A DNA stretch of 64,000 nt, from the NCBI RefSeq assembly GCF_024345995.1, contig NZ_JAGQCE010000002.1, positions 343,124 through 407,123 on the forward strand, written 5' to 3'. The notes beneath the pieces are model-generated. The model had not been told where the DNA came from. It searched no databases and saw only the letters and a program-made list of their open reading frames with translations. This document shows positions 53,791 to 62,513 of this stretch, piece by piece. A program made the translations under genes and the position numbers. The first letter of the stretch is position 1; the number at the start of each line of letters is the position of its first letter. Origin of the DNA: Synechococcus sp. Cruz-7E5. GTDB lineage: Bacteria; Cyanobacteriota; Cyanobacteriia; PCC-6307; Cyanobiaceae.

Positions 53791-55047
53791 TCACGCCAGC
53801 GAACGTCCTCGCCAGGTCCAGCCCTGTCCGGTGCTGACCTTCCAGATCGAGACCGGAGCGATCGCGGCAATCACCAAACCCCCCAGCCAGCTCAGCCACC
53901 AGTAACGCAGGTCGAGCTTGAAGCGCCAGCGGATCCAAAGCCGTAGCGCCAGTTGCAGGCACACCCCCGCCAGCGCGGGCGAGAGTAGCGACGGCCAGAC
54001 CAAGGGTTCCCGGATCGCCTGCAGCCCCGCCAACAGCAGCAGCAGCCAGGGGCTGCTGAACAGGCCCAGCACCACAACACCGCTGGCCAGGGTGAGCAGG
54101 GGGTTGCGGTTCAGGCCGAGATGCCAGTTCTTGGTCCAGCCCTCCCAGAGCGCACTGAAATCTTGGTACATGCGCAGCTCCAGCAGGTCGACGCCGAGCA
54201 GATAGCGCAGGGTGAAGCCCCGCTCCTTGATGGCCCTCGCCAGGGCAAGGTCTTCCACCACTTCCGCCGCCAGGGCTCGATGCCCGCCGATGGCCTCGTA
54301 GCTGGAGCGGCGGAAGAGCATGAACGGTCCGGCGGCGAAGGCGGTGGGGTCGCTGGGATCGTTGGCGCGGGCGATCGGAAAGCCCAGACCCAGCAGCGCC
54401 ACCACGATCGGTTGCACCACCCATTCGGCCAGGCAGCTGCAGCGGATTCGCGGGGCGAGAGTGAGCAGATCGGCCCCGCTGCGGCGCGCCTCTGCCACGG
54501 CACTGGCCAGGGCAGCCGGGGCCACGGTCACATCGGCATCAACGAACAGCAGCCACTCCGTCGGGGGCGGACCAGCTTCGGAACTCGGGTGCTGGGGCAG
54601 CAGCCGTACCGCTTCGCTGCAGGGCCAGGTCTTGCCACTCCAGCGCTCGCCGGCTGGACGTGGCCCGCAGCGCAGCACCTGCAGGGGAGGAGATGGGAAC
54701 GTTCCTGATGCGATGAGCGTCTCCAACCCCTCGGCGGTGCCGTCGCTGGAGTCGTCGTCGGCCACGATCAAGCGCCAGCTCTGCCCCTGCAGCTCGCTGG
54801 CGAGCAGGGCGCCCACGCAGCTCTGGATCCTGGAGGCCTCGTTGTAGGCGGGCACGATCACGCTCAGGAAGTCGCGACCGCTGGCCTCAGCTGCACTCGT
54901 GGAAGCTCCTGCGGGGGTGATTTCCGTGGCCCCCAGGCGTGGAGCACGCCCCATGGTGAGCTCCAGCGCCAACAGCAGCACCAGCAGCCCGAAGGCCGCC
55001 AGCCAGCCAGCCACCAGCAGCAGCTGGATTGTGATCGCCATGGTCAT
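53791..55047 (-). CDS. Membrane glycosyltransferase, family 2
   Basis: 418 aa. An N-terminal TM precedes a GT2 domain: VIVPAYNEASRI, VADDDSSDGTAEG, LLFVDADVTVAP (DxD) and VVEDLALARAIKERG (the ED base). Three or four C-terminal TMs follow. It resembles HpnB/CruG-like enzymes (hopanoid or carotenoid glycosylation), but the acceptor is not determined. Start at 55047 or 55041. Confidence 0.82.
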   Translation of the reverse strand: MTMAITIQLLLVAGWLAAFGLLVLLLALELTMGRAPRLGATEITPAGASTSAAEASGRDFLSVIVPAYNEASRIQSCVGALLASELQGQSWRLIVADDDSSDGTAEGLETLIASGTFPSPPLQVLRCGPRPAGERWSGKTWPCSEAVRLLPQHPSSEAGPPPTEWLLFVDADVTVAPAALASAVAEARRSGADLLTLAPRIRCSCLAEWVVQPIVVALLGLGFPIARANDPSDPTAFAAGPFMLFRRSSYEAIGGHRALAAEVVEDLALARAIKERGFTLRYLLGVDLLELRMYQDFSALWEGWTKNWHLGLNRNPLLTLASGVVVLGLFSSPWLLLLLAGLQAIREPLVWPSLLSPALAGVCLQLALRLWIRWRFKLDLRYWWLSWLGGLVIAAIAPVSIWKVSTGQGWTWRGRSLA

Positions 55048-55100
55048 GGAGCCCAGCCCAGCGGCGCCCACTCTCGCCGCTGGGGCCGAGCTGGATGGGG

Positions 55101-56054
55101 TCAGGGGCCCTTACCAGCGTTCTGGATGGCAGCCCTTCCCGGCGGAGAGAGCGCGAAGCCGAGGAAGGCTTTCACGGGCTCCGTGGCGGGCTCGCGATAG
55201 ACGTAGAACAGCTGGCGCTGGAAGGGGTAGGACTCCGCTTCCGGGGTGGCTCCGTCGATGGCGAGCACCCGCACCGTCTGTTGGTCGGCCACCTGGGCGT
55301 AGGTGGCGTAGCCGATCCCATCACGGCCGAGAAGGCGCAGCATCGGCGTGGTGGCGTCGCGCTCGAGTGTGGTGATGTTCAGGCTGCTGCCGAAGGGCTG
55401 GTCCTCAAGCACGATCTTGCGGAACGCGGAGTGGGTACCGCTGACGCTCGGGCGGTTGAGGACTCGAATGGAACGATCGCTGCCCCCCAGGGTGCTCCAG
55501 TTGGTGATCTCACCCCTGAAGATCTGCACCGTCTGGCTGCGGGAGAGCCCGCGGCGGAATGGGTTGTCGATGCCCACCACCAGGGCGATCCGGTCGCTGG
55601 CCAAGGGTACGGCCACCAGGCCGCGGCCCTGCTCCTCAGATGTGAGTGGTCGGGAGATCGCCGCGAGGTTGATGCTGCCCCCCAGCAGGGCCTGGATGCC
55701 GTTGTCGGTGCCCACTGCCGCTGTGCTCACCTCCGTACCGGGGAAGGAGGCCATGAAGCCCTGCTTGAGCGCCTCGTTGATCAACACCATGCTGGTGGAG
55801 CCGTCGATGCTGATGGTGGTGCCCGCCGCCACGGTGGTGGGTGGTGAAAAGGCCGCCGCCGTTGACCCCTGGCTCGGAAATCCCGGGATGCTCGGCGGGG
55901 CCTGGGAGAGGCTGGGCAGCCTGGGGCTGGAGCCCAGCAGGCCACTAAACTGATCCCTCCAGGTCCAGAGGGCGCCGGCCCCGATCAGGGCCAGCAGGAT
56001 GAAAACGATCGGCGGTGGGCCGCTGCGCTTGCCTGTGGAGTTCTGGACGTTCAT
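55101..56054 (-). CDS. Membrane-anchored phosphate-binding-type (PBP/PstS-like) protein
   Basis: 317 aa. An uncleaved-looking N-terminal TM (PIVFILLALIGAGALWTW), a Pro/Ser-rich linker, then a type II periplasmic-binding domain: IDGSTSMVLINEALKQGF, GGSINLAAISRPLTSEE, FRGEITNWSTLGG, and VLNRPSVSGTHSAFRK. These are PstS-like phosphate-site positions. It is anchored rather than secreted, and no PstABC follows. Its ATG overlaps the PspA-like gene's stop (ATGA at 56051-56054), so the pair is co-translated and may sense rather than transport. Confidence 0.85.
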   Translation of the reverse strand: MNVQNSTGKRSGPPPIVFILLALIGAGALWTWRDQFSGLLGSSPRLPSLSQAPPSIPGFPSQGSTAAAFSPPTTVAAGTTISIDGSTSMVLINEALKQGFMASFPGTEVSTAAVGTDNGIQALLGGSINLAAISRPLTSEEQGRGLVAVPLASDRIALVVGIDNPFRRGLSRSQTVQIFRGEITNWSTLGGSDRSIRVLNRPSVSGTHSAFRKIVLEDQPFGSSLNITTLERDATTPMLRLLGRDGIGYATYAQVADQQTVRVLAIDGATPEAESYPFQRQLFYVYREPATEPVKAFLGFALSPPGRAAIQNAGKGP

Positions 56055-56767
56055 GGCTGCTGAGGTTTCGGCTGAGTCGCGGCTTCAAGGGCCTGGAGTC
56101 GCTGGGCCACCTCGGCATCGAGCGAGAGCTGCTCGAGATCCGCCGTCAACTTCTCCTGGGGGTTTTCCGAGAGTTCAGCCAGGGCGGTGCTGCGCAGGTG
56201 GCGTCCTTCCACAGCACTGCGGGCGGCCTCGAAAGACGAGCGGGCCGAGCCGATGTCGAAATCGTTGTTGACCTGGGCGATCGATTCGAGCGCCGCGTTC
56301 ACCTCCGCCAGATCCTTCATGTTCTGCATGTCGGACTTGTAGCGCTCGAGCTTGAGGCGCTCCCGGTTGAGTTTGTCCTTGGACGCGGTCACGAAAGCTT
56401 CGGCCTGCTGCACCTGCTGCTCCAGTGCCGGTAACAGCTTCTCGATCTGGATGGCACGGCCCATCGCCAGTTTCGCGCCGTCCTCCTGGCCCGCTTTCTG
56501 AGCCAGCAGGGCCTGCTGCTCGAAGTTGCCCAGCTCGATGGTCTTCTCCTGGTACTTCTTCTTGGCCCGCTCGTAGGCGCCCACCTGCATGGCCACCGCC
56601 TTGGCCAGCTTCTGCACCGATTCCTGCATCGACTGCAGCGATTCCTCGGCCACCGCGACGGCCACCTTGCCGCCGGATTCCACCGGCAAGCCCCACAGCC
56701 AGCGCCAGCTCCCCACCACCACCCGTCCGGCCCGATCGCCCATCAACCAGTAGATGAATGACTTCAC
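56051..56767 (-). CDS. PspA/IM30-like coiled-coil membrane-stress protein
   Basis: 238 aa, with the long PspA coiled coil (about 50-190: ESLQSMQESVQKLAKAVAMQ, YERAKKKYQEKTIELGNFEQ, QMGRAIQIEKLLPALEQQ-like region, DKLNRERLKLERYKS). The N-terminus is not the usual amphipathic helix but MKSFIYWLMGDRAGRVV followed by a Trp-rich WRWLWGLP segment. It is therefore not the classical Vipp1/IM30. It overlaps the anchored binding protein downstream. Confidence 0.85.
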   Translation of the reverse strand: MKSFIYWLMGDRAGRVVVGSWRWLWGLPVESGGKVAVAVAEESLQSMQESVQKLAKAVAMQVGAYERAKKKYQEKTIELGNFEQQALLAQKAGQEDGAKLAMGRAIQIEKLLPALEQQVQQAEAFVTASKDKLNRERLKLERYKSDMQNMKDLAEVNAALESIAQVNNDFDIGSARSSFEAARSAVEGRHLRSTALAELSENPQEKLTADLEQLSLDAEVAQRLQALEAATQPKPQQP

Positions 56768-56872
56768 TGCAGGCCTGTGTGCGATGGGGTGGTCGCGCTC
56801 AGGCTAGGGATGGTGCCGGATCTTCTCCAGGTGCCCAGCGGGAACTTCAGCTGAAGTCATTGAACGGAGCAG

Positions 56873-59413
56873 TCAACCGTCGTCTTCTGCTTTTCTGGCT
56901 TCGGCCACCAACCGCTGCACCCGCTCCAGTACCGACTCGCTGCTCATGCGGTTGTTGAGGCGCTCCACGAGCAGAGGGAAGGCGAAGGGCCCTGGCCGCG
57001 GGGTGCGCACCAGCATGCGCTGAGCGCGGCTGAGGCGCTCGAGGGCCTGGCGCAGGCGGCCCAGTTCCAGCTGCTCGTCCATCACTTCGCGGCGGGCCTG
57101 CTCCAGCAGAAGGTTGCCGGGTTCATGCCGACTGAAGACATCGAAGAGCAGGGCAGCGCTGATCTGCAGCTGGCCGCCGCTTTTTTTCTGCCCCGGGAAG
57201 CCGTTCACCACCAGTCCGGCGATCTGGGCGATGGAGCGGAAGCGGCGGCGGCAGAGCTCGGAGAGGTTGATCGATGCCTCCAGATCCGCTTCGAGTCCCG
57301 CCTGATCGAGCAGGGCATCGCTCCAGTCCTCGTAGAGCGCTTCGAAGGGATAGCCGCGGGGAGCCAGCAGCTCGAAGCCGTAGTCGTTCACCGACACCGT
57401 GATCGTGGCCGACTGGATCCGGGTGAGGCGCCCGGCCCAGAGGAAGCCCAGACCCTCATGCACGAAGCGCCCCTCGAATGGGTAAGCGAACAGATGGCTG
57501 CCCTCACGGCTGCGGGTCACCTCCACCAGAAACTGATCCTCACGCGGCAGGCGCGAGAGGTCGGCCTGTCGGCGCAGCAGCGGCTCCAGAGCCCGCAGTT
57601 CGGCCGTGTCGAGCCCCTTTTCATCGGCGCCGTCAGCCGCGGCTTCAGCCGGATCGCCGGCCTGGATCGCACCGGCACAGCGGTGCACTTCCCGGCGCAG
57701 GTGGACGCTGAGCAGGTCGGAGAGGGCCATCTGGCCCCCGGCCCAGGCGGGCACTGTGCGGCTCTTTCGGGTACTGGCCTTCACCAGGGCGGTCATGTCG
57801 CGCAGTCGCACGAACTCCAGCTGCCGCCCGGCAAAAAAGAACACATCGCCGGGCTTCAGGCGCGAGACGAAGCCCTCCTCCACATGACCGAGGGTGGCGC
57901 CGCGCACCACCTTGACGCTGATCGAGCTGCTGGAGGTGATCGTGCCGATCCCCAGCCGGTGCAGGCGGGCGATGACGGGATCCTTGACCCGGAACAGAAC
58001 GGGCGCGCCCGTGCCTGGGACGGCACCAGGGGGCTCCTCGAGCTCCAGCTTGCGGAAGCGGGGATAGGCGCCGAGGCAGTCGCCGCCGTGCTCCAGGAAG
58101 CGCAGGCACCACTGCCAGCTGGCCCCATCGAGGTGGCGGTAGCTCCAGGCGCTGCGCACCCGCTCCAACTCCCGCTCCGGCTCGAAGCCCGGACCACAGG
58201 CCAGGCTGGTGAGGTGCTGCAGCAGCACATCCAGCGGCGCCACCGGCGGGCGGCGGGTCTCCACCAGTCCCTCCGCCAGCCCCCGTCGCATCGCCGACAC
58301 CTCCAGCAGCTCAAGGGCGTTGGTGGGCATGAACAGCACCTGGGAGGTGCCGCCGGGATTGTGGGCCGAGCGGCCGGCCCGCTGCAGCAGCCGCGCCAGG
58401 TTCTTGGCACTGCCGATCTGCACCACGCGCTCCACCGGCTGGAAGTCGACCCCCAGATCGAGAGAGCTGGTGCAGACCACCCAGCGCACCGCTCCCGATT
58501 TGACCCCCGCCTCGATCGCCTCCCGCTCGGTCCGGTCGATCGAGCCGTGGTGCAGGGCCAGCGATCCCTCCATCTCCGGGCAGGCGTAGCGCAGACATTG
58601 GTGCCAACGCTCCGACTGATTGCGCGTGTTGGTGAACAGCAGCGTGGAAATGGCTGGATCGAGGGCCGCCACCAGTTCCTCGTACATGCGCAGGCCCAGG
58701 TGCCCACCCCAGGGAAAGCCATCGATCGATTCGGGCAGCAGACTGCGGATCTCGGTGTGCCGCTTGACCCGCGCGCACACCAGCAGTGGGTCCTCGCCTG
58801 CGCCAACCCCCACCGCCGCATAGGCGGCCTCCTTCAGGTTGCCGATGGTGGCGCTGATCGCCCAGGTCCGCAGTCCCGGCCGCTGCCCTCGCAGCCAGCT
58901 CAGGGCCAGCTCCGTCTGGCTGCCGCGCTTGCTGCCCATCAGCTCGTGCCATTCATCCAGCACCACCGCCTCGAGGCCCGCAAACAGTTGCGGTGCCGCC
59001 CTGTTCGCCAGCAGCACCGAGAGCGATTCCGGCGTGGAGATCAGGATCTGGGGCGGCTGCCTGAGCTGTCGGCTGCGTTCGCCGCTGGCGGTGTCGCCGT
59101 TGCGGATGCCCAGCGTCAGCGGCCAGCCCATGGTCTCGATCGGCTCTCGGATCGCCAGGGCCAGATCGCGGCTGAGGGCCCGCAAGGGCGTGAGATAGAG
59201 CAGGCGCAGTCCGGCGCCCGGGTTCGCGAGCATCGCGGCGATCGGCCCCATCACCGCCGCATAGGTTTTGCCGGCGCCGGTGGGCACCTGGATCAGACCG
59301 TTCTCTCCGCGCAGGTACGCCTTCCAACACTGGCGCTGAAAGGGAAGGGGCCGCCAGCCCTTGTGGCGGAACCAGGCCTCGATCGGCTCAAGCGCAGTGC
59401 TCTGGGAGGCCAA
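56873..59413 (-). CDS. Ligase-associated DNA damage response DEXH-box helicase (Lhr-type)
   Basis: About 846 aa from a TTG at 59413 (863 from a TTG at 59464). Superfamily-2 motifs: QVPTGAGKTYAAV, TPLRALSRDLA, VVLDEWHELMGSKRG and AISATIGN, then WVVCTSSLDLGVDFQPV and RAGRSAHNPGG. The long C-terminal Lhr core/WYL-like region is present. Partners elsewhere are PdeM, a DNA ligase and an exonuclease; only pdeM (49531) is in this window. Confidence 0.9.
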   Translation of the reverse strand: MASQSTALEPIEAWFRHKGWRPLPFQRQCWKAYLRGENGLIQVPTGAGKTYAAVMGPIAAMLANPGAGLRLLYLTPLRALSRDLALAIREPIETMGWPLTLGIRNGDTASGERSRQLRQPPQILISTPESLSVLLANRAAPQLFAGLEAVVLDEWHELMGSKRGSQTELALSWLRGQRPGLRTWAISATIGNLKEAAYAAVGVGAGEDPLLVCARVKRHTEIRSLLPESIDGFPWGGHLGLRMYEELVAALDPAISTLLFTNTRNQSERWHQCLRYACPEMEGSLALHHGSIDRTEREAIEAGVKSGAVRWVVCTSSLDLGVDFQPVERVVQIGSAKNLARLLQRAGRSAHNPGGTSQVLFMPTNALELLEVSAMRRGLAEGLVETRRPPVAPLDVLLQHLTSLACGPGFEPERELERVRSAWSYRHLDGASWQWCLRFLEHGGDCLGAYPRFRKLELEEPPGAVPGTGAPVLFRVKDPVIARLHRLGIGTITSSSSISVKVVRGATLGHVEEGFVSRLKPGDVFFFAGRQLEFVRLRDMTALVKASTRKSRTVPAWAGGQMALSDLLSVHLRREVHRCAGAIQAGDPAEAAADGADEKGLDTAELRALEPLLRRQADLSRLPREDQFLVEVTRSREGSHLFAYPFEGRFVHEGLGFLWAGRLTRIQSATITVSVNDYGFELLAPRGYPFEALYEDWSDALLDQAGLEADLEASINLSELCRRRFRSIAQIAGLVVNGFPGQKKSGGQLQISAALLFDVFSRHEPGNLLLEQARREVMDEQLELGRLRQALERLSRAQRMLVRTPRPGPFAFPLLVERLNNRMSSESVLERVQRLVAEARKAEDDG

Positions 59414-59429
59414 GGCAGAGGTTGCCGTC

Positions 59430-59639
59430 TCAGGTGGTGAGGATGCCCACAACCACAGCGGCAATGGCCAGGATCACGGCCCCCTGCACCACGCCGGCGG
59501 CCACGTTGCCCTTGCGGATCTCGGCGCGGTAGTCGATCGGGGAGAGCTTGTCGAACAGCAACAGGCCGGCATAGATGAGGATGACTCCGATAACGGTCCA
59601 CCCGACCGTCAGCAGGAGCTGGAGCAGGGGTTTGACCAT
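59430..59639 (-). CDS. DUF350 (YjfL-like) membrane protein
   Basis: 69 aa with two TM segments (LLTVGWTVIGVILIYAGLLLF and GVVQGAVILAIAAVVVGIL) linked by DKLSPIDYRAEIRKGN, the DUF350 signature loop. In E. coli, YjfL sits with the PspA-like YjfJ and a glutathionylspermidine synthase-like protein. Its start codon overlaps, on the opposite strand, the ATG of the next gene (CATG at 59637-59640). Confidence 0.9.
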   Translation of the reverse strand: MVKPLLQLLLTVGWTVIGVILIYAGLLLFDKLSPIDYRAEIRKGNVAAGVVQGAVILAIAAVVVGILTT

Positions 59640-60684
59640 GGCGGCATCCCAGAGCGCCTTTCAGGCTAAGGACCGGCCCGGATCACGCAGTGGCCAGTCG
59701 GATGTGCGGCGTTGGCCGCTGCTGCTGGGGCTGCTGCCCCTGATCCCCCTGCTGGTGCTGCTGCTCTCATGGCTGGAGCAGCCCCAGCGCCGGCAGATCG
59801 CGGTGGCGCCGGAGCAGCCGAGCACCAGTGAATCCCTGCGCCTGGAGTCAGGCTGGATCGGCAGTCCATTGATCAAGCTGCGGGCCGAGCTGCCGGTGAA
59901 CAGCTCGATGGGGCTCGGTGTGGAGCTGCTTGATGCCGGCGGGGCCACCGTGCTCGAGCTGGCCAAGGATGGCTGGCGTGAAACCGGCACCTGGTCGGAG
60001 GGCGGCGAGAGCGGCAGCTGGGACGAGAGCGACAACGGCGTGGTTCTCTCGTTGCGGCCGCCGCGATCGGGGGAGTACCGCCTGCGGCTCACGCTCGAGG
60101 ATCTGCTCGACACAGCCGGCCGTCCCCTGGAGAGCCCCTTGCTGGTGCGGGTGGAGGTGCGCAACCACAGCGTCAATGCGCCGTTGCTCTGGTTCACCGC
60201 CGTGGTGACGCAGCTGATGGCGGGAATCGCCATGAGGGCCACCTACCGCAACTGGCGCCTGCGCAAGGTGCTGCGGGTGGAGGACAGTCGCGTGCGGCTG
60301 CGCAGCCGCCTGGGGGGAACCGGCCTGGTGCGAGTGGCGGTGCGTGCCCGCTACGAACGGCCCAGCAGCGACGCCGGCCCCCTCGCCTCCCAGCTCAAGG
60401 CGGCGCTGGAGCTGGAGGTGAGCGATGCCCTCGGCCGCTCTCGCCTGAGCTTTCAGCGCAGCCTGCCGGTGACGGCCCACTCCAGCGACGGTGACCACTG
60501 GCTGACCGTGGAGGAGGTGCTCCATCTCAAGCTGCTTGAGCGAGCCAGCCTGGGGCTGCGGCTGACGCTGCCTGAAACCATCGCCGATGGCGGCGAGCCC
60601 TGGGAGATCGAGTGGTTGCGGCTGGTGCTGGAAGACGGCGTGCTCAGCCCACACCCGGTGGCCGTGCTGACGCTGGAGGCCTGA
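59638..60684 (+). CDS. Two-TM protein with extracytoplasmic beta domain (polyamine/DUF350 cluster)
   Basis: 348 aa. An N-terminal TM (WPLLLGLLPLIPLLVLLLSWL), a ~130-residue beta-rich outside domain (GLGVELLDAGGATVLELAK, PPRSGEYRLRLTLEDLL), a second TM (PLLWFTAVVTQLMAGIAM), then a cytoplasmic domain of ~120 residues. I know no named family. It starts a plus-strand operon that continues with a small membrane protein, an aminopropyltransferase and DUF4178. The start ATG overlaps the DUF350 start; GTG 59704 is an alternative. Confidence 0.8.
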   Translation: MAASQSAFQAKDRPGSRSGQSDVRRWPLLLGLLPLIPLLVLLLSWLEQPQRRQIAVAPEQPSTSESLRLESGWIGSPLIKLRAELPVNSSMGLGVELLDAGGATVLELAKDGWRETGTWSEGGESGSWDESDNGVVLSLRPPRSGEYRLRLTLEDLLDTAGRPLESPLLVRVEVRNHSVNAPLLWFTAVVTQLMAGIAMRATYRNWRLRKVLRVEDSRVRLRSRLGGTGLVRVAVRARYERPSSDAGPLASQLKAALELEVSDALGRSRLSFQRSLPVTAHSSDGDHWLTVEEVLHLKLLERASLGLRLTLPETIADGGEPWEIEWLRLVLEDGVLSPHPVAVLTLEA

Positions 60685-60685
60685 G

Positions 60686-60916
60686 ATGGCGCCTGAACGC
60701 ACCTTGATTCTCCTGCTCACGATCTCGGCGGTGACGGTGGGCACGGTCAGTGCGGTCCGCCGGCCGTTCCTGTTCCAGTTGGGGCAGGAGGGGGTACCGC
60801 CTGGATCCACTGGCGTCAGCTACCGCGGCAGCTACCGGGGCGGCTTGTGGGTTCCACGCAGTGGTCGCTCCAGCTGGCCTGGCTTCCAGGGGCGGGGCCC
60901 CGGGACGGCCAAGTAG
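60686..60916 (+). CDS. Small single-TM protein of the polyamine/DUF350 cluster
   Basis: 76 aa with an N-terminal TM or signal (LILLLTISAVTVGTVSAV) and a Gly/Ser/Arg/Tyr-rich tail (GVSYRGSYRGGLWVPRSGRS). It starts 1 base after the preceding stop and ends 2 bases before the next start, so it is embedded in the operon. No family recognised. Confidence 0.75.
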   Translation: MAPERTLILLLTISAVTVGTVSAVRRPFLFQLGQEGVPPGSTGVSYRGSYRGGLWVPRSGRSSWPGFQGRGPGTAK

Positions 60917-60918
60917 GC

Positions 60919-62451
60919 ATGCCGCCGTTTTCAGCGCTGCAGGTGCGGGTGCTGCTGGTCACCGCGGCGCTCTCCTCCAGCGTGGGGCTGGTGCTGGAGC
61001 TGATGCTGGTCACCCAGGCCAGCTATCTGCTCGGCGACGCGGCCCTGGCCACGGGGGTGGTGATCGGCACCTTTCTTGCGGCCATGGGGCTGGGGGCCTG
61101 GCTGAGTCAGTTCGTGGGTGGCGGCGAGCGGCCCATGCAGCGACTCCTGGGCGCGTTCCTGCTTGTGGAGATCTGCCTCTCGCCGCTCTGCCTGCTGGGC
61201 CCGCTGGCGTTGTTCGCTGTGTTCAGCGTCGATGGCCCGCTCTGGCTTGTCCTGGTGGTGGTGACGGTGATGGTGGGGGTGCTGGGGGGCATGGAGGTGC
61301 CTCTGCTCACCCGGCTGCTGGAGAGCCAGCAGCACCTGCGCACGGCCCTGGCCCGGGTGCTGGCCCTTGATTACCTCGGCGCCCTGCTCGGCTCCCTGCT
61401 CTTTCCGCTGCTGTTGCTGCCAGTCTTCGGCCTGCTGCCCACCGCGGGACTGCTGGCGATGGTGCCCCTGATCAGCAGTGCGGTGCTGTGCTGGGTGTTC
61501 CCGAGTTGCCGTCGCTGGCGCTGGCCGCTCAGCGGTGCCCTGCCCCTGGCCGCCCTGGCTGCCTGGGCGCTGGTGCCCCTCGGCAACCGGATCGAGGACG
61601 GCCTCTATGACGATCCGGTGGTGGGGCGGGTTCAGTCGCGCCATCAGCGCATCGTGCTCACCAGCCGTCGCGGTGATCTGCGCCTGTTTCTCGATGGGAA
61701 CCTGCAGTTCTCAAGCCTGGATGAATACCGCTACCACGAGGCGCTGGTGCATCCTGCCCTGGCGCTGCACGGCCAGCCTGCGCGGGTACTGCTGCTGGGG
61801 GCAGGCGATGGGCTGGCGGCCCGGGAGATCCTGCGCTGGCCGGGGGTGCGCCAGCTCGATCTGGTGGAACTGGATCCGCAGATGCTGCAGCTGGCACGAG
61901 CCCATCCTTTCCTGCGCCGCCTCAACCAGGCGAGCCTTGAAGACCCGCGGGTGCACACGCACGTGGGTGATGCGTTCGAGCTGGTGCGACGCCTGAAGGA
62001 CCCCTATGACGTGGTGATCGCCGACTTCCCCGACCCCGACAGCCCTGCCGTGGCGAGGCTCTACAGCGTCACGTTCTATGGGCGCCTGCTGGAGCGGCTG
62101 GCGCCCGGCGGCTTGCTGGTGACCCAGGCCTCCACCCCGTTCTTCACGCCGAAGGTGATGGCCTCGATTCAGGCCACCATGGCCGAGCTGAATCTGATCA
62201 CGCGCCCGTACAGCGTCGATGTGCCCAGTTTCGGGCCGTGGGGTTTCGTGCTGGCCCATCGCCCCGGCCGGAGCCTGCAGCTGGCGACTCCGCCGTTTGA
62301 GGGGCGCTGGTTCGATCGCGCCCAGCTGGAGAGGCTGTTCGTGCTGCCCAGGGATCTGCGACCCCCGGAGGGTGCGGAGGTGCTGCCGAACCGACTGACG
62401 CGACCGGTGCTGGATCGATATCAGCGCCAGCCCCTCTGGCGGCAGGACTGA
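60919..62451 (+). CDS. Membrane-fused polyamine aminopropyltransferase (spermidine synthase-like)
   Basis: 510 aa. The N-terminal ~220 residues form about seven TM helices. The C-terminal part is a spermidine synthase-type Rossmann domain: LFLDGNLQFSSLDEYRYHEA, LLLGAGDGLAAREIL, LDLVELDPQML, and VVIADFPDPDSPAVARLYS (the DxxD acceptor region). It would transfer aminopropyl from decarboxylated SAM to an amine at the membrane, or use a different acceptor. The ATG at 60919 is used; earlier in-frame sequence overlaps the small gene. Confidence 0.9.
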   Translation: MPPFSALQVRVLLVTAALSSSVGLVLELMLVTQASYLLGDAALATGVVIGTFLAAMGLGAWLSQFVGGGERPMQRLLGAFLLVEICLSPLCLLGPLALFAVFSVDGPLWLVLVVVTVMVGVLGGMEVPLLTRLLESQQHLRTALARVLALDYLGALLGSLLFPLLLLPVFGLLPTAGLLAMVPLISSAVLCWVFPSCRRWRWPLSGALPLAALAAWALVPLGNRIEDGLYDDPVVGRVQSRHQRIVLTSRRGDLRLFLDGNLQFSSLDEYRYHEALVHPALALHGQPARVLLLGAGDGLAAREILRWPGVRQLDLVELDPQMLQLARAHPFLRRLNQASLEDPRVHTHVGDAFELVRRLKDPYDVVIADFPDPDSPAVARLYSVTFYGRLLERLAPGGLLVTQASTPFFTPKVMASIQATMAELNLITRPYSVDVPSFGPWGFVLAHRPGRSLQLATPPFEGRWFDRAQLERLFVLPRDLRPPEGAEVLPNRLTRPVLDRYQRQPLWRQD

Positions 62452-62513
62452 TCCCCACCGGGTGGTGATCGATAGGCTGAACTACTCCGGACGTCAGGCT
62501 CCGGGCCGAGGCC

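Noticed and set aside
57125..59440. 771-codon open frame on the plus strand
   Set aside because: It is exactly antisense to the Lhr-type helicase; composition is Gln/Gly/His-rich and motif-free, as expected of a high-GC shadow frame.
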